Positions 5,578 to 6,225 of a stretch of DNA of 6,225 nt are shown here, piece after piece (position 1 is the stretch's first letter; each line of letters opens with the position of its first letter). The notes beneath the pieces are model-generated. The model saw nothing but the letters and a program-made list of their open reading frames with translations, was not told the origin of the DNA and did not search any database. The DNA is from Tepidisphaeraceae bacterium (GTDB lineage: Bacteria; Planctomycetota; Phycisphaerae; Tepidisphaerales; Tepidisphaeraceae), in the NCBI GenBank assembly GCA_025450555.1, contig JANWHF010000240.1, positions 1 to 6,225 on the forward strand. Reading direction: 5' to 3'. The position numbers and the translations under genes are program-made.

Positions 5578-5638
5578 GGGCGTGCGTCGAGGATTGCCCT
5601 GAGATGACAACCAGCCCGGCCTGCGGTAGGAATGGTTC

Positions 5639-6225
5639 ATGCTTTCCAAAGTTCTCGACGCGATCGAAGCCCTTCGGCAGCAATCCATTTCCGATCTGAA
5701 GGAATTTCTGCGCATTCCGAGCGTCAGCACCAAGCCGGATCATCGGCCGCGGATGGCCGAGTGCGCCCAGTGGCTGGCGGACAAATTGAAGAGCGCGGGG
5801 CTGGACGCGCAAATTCGACCGACGCCGGGGCATCCGATCGTGCTGGCCAGGAATGAGCATAAGCCTGGCCGGCCGACGATTCTTTTTTATGGGCATTACG
5901 ATGTGCAGCCTCCAGAGCCGCTCGAGCAGTGGGTGACGCCGGCTTTTGAGCCGACGATTCGCAAGACCGACGCCGGCACCGATGCCATCTACGCTCGCGG
6001 CGCGGTGGACGACAAGGGGCAAGTCTGGGCGCACGTCGAAGCGATCACGCAATGGCAGAAGCAGGGGGGCGTGCCGGTCAATCTCACGATGCTCATCGAG
6101 GGTGAAGAGGAAATTGGCGGCGAACATCTGGAAGATTTCGTCACAGCTCATCGCAACGAACTGAAAGCCGATGTCGCGGTCATCAGCGACACCGGCCAAT
6201 TCGCGCGAGGCGTGCCTGCGATCAC
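5639..6225 (+). CDS. M20 family metallopeptidase (CNDP-dipeptidase-like), 3' end cut by window edge
   Basis: 195 codons are visible of a family usually about 450 residues long. The di-zinc catalytic half is clear: GHYDVQPPEPLEQW (85-98) with metal ligand H86 and catalytic D88, ARGAVDDKGQVWAH (119-132) with bridging D124, LIEGEEEIGGEHL (152-164) with general base E157 and ligand E158, and AVISDT (180-185) with ligand D184. The C-terminal part, holding the dimerisation domain and last zinc His, lies beyond the edge. These enzymes hydrolyse dipeptides or related amide bonds, normally in the cytoplasm; no signal peptide is seen. The ATG at 5639 is chosen over an out-of-frame ATG at 5632 because AGGA precedes it by seven bases and the M20 frame follows it. 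Substrate is undetermined. Confidence 0.95.
   Translation, partial: MLSKVLDAIEALRQQSISDLKEFLRIPSVSTKPDHRPRMAECAQWLADKLKSAGLDAQIRPTPGHPIVLARNEHKPGRPTILFYGHYDVQPPEPLEQWVTPAFEPTIRKTDAGTDAIYARGAVDDKGQVWAHVEAITQWQKQGGVPVNLTMLIEGEEEIGGEHLEDFVTAHRNELKADVAVISDTGQFARGVPAI

Noticed and set aside
5549..6199. 216-codon minus-strand frame.
   Set aside because: It is antisense to the M20 peptidase, which has all expected catalytic motifs; the opposite product has no recognisable domain.
1..6225. CRISPR array, insertion sequence, phage, toxin-antitoxin or defence genes.
   Set aside because: No regularly spaced direct repeats, no transposase or integrase motif and no matching gene pairs are visible; the genes are metabolic, membrane or exported types.

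Overview
The window (about 57-58% GC by eye) most likely comes from a planctomycete or a close PVC-group relative. The main evidence is the large left-hand gene, whose PSCyt1 / DUF1549 / LamG / DUF1553 layout is a hallmark of Planctomycetota and some Verrucomicrobia. Intergenic palindromic repeats and loosely packed genes with changing orientation agree with this.

Layout, left to right. (1) 1-2480, minus strand: the 5' 826 codons of the secreted cytochrome-like PSCyt1/LamG/DUF1553 protein, cut by the window edge. (2) 2481-2662: a spacer with a 38-bp near-perfect inverted repeat. (3) 2663-3691, minus: a type I-beta DAHP synthase (aroF-like), first enzyme of the shikimate pathway. (4) 3692-3882: the leader of that gene. 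(5) 3883-4356: a gene-poor divergent spacer with two abutting palindromes. (6) 4357-4857, plus: a small hotdog-fold PaaI-type thioesterase. (7) 4871-5416, minus: a two-helix DUF3592 membrane protein, convergent with the thioesterase. (8) 5417-5638: a spacer with an imperfect inverted pair of short palindromes. (9) 5639-6225, plus: the first 195 codons of an M20 metallopeptidase, cut by the right edge.

The most interesting element is the aroF leader, which carries every part of a ribosome-mediated transcription attenuator. There is a sigma70-like promoter (TTGACT, 18 nt, TAAACT) and a 24-codon leader peptide with Phe-Gly-Phe-Trp-Phe-Ser-Gly-Tyr-Ser-Tyr at residues 8-17. A 17-nt antiterminator arm overlaps the leader stop codon. 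A 12-bp intrinsic terminator with seven U's ends 16 nt before the aroF start codon. The antiterminator and terminator share a strand, so they exclude each other. The inferred logic is that scarcity of charged tRNA for Phe, Trp or Tyr stalls the leader ribosome, frees the antiterminator and lets transcription enter the gene for the committed step to all three amino acids. The enzyme also keeps the N-terminal ferredoxin-like domain that carries allosteric feedback in the Thermotoga enzyme, so control may act at both levels. It also has Gln where the family usually has a metal-binding His.

The remaining genes show no clear functional link to aroF; the thioesterase, DUF3592 protein and peptidase look like independent units.
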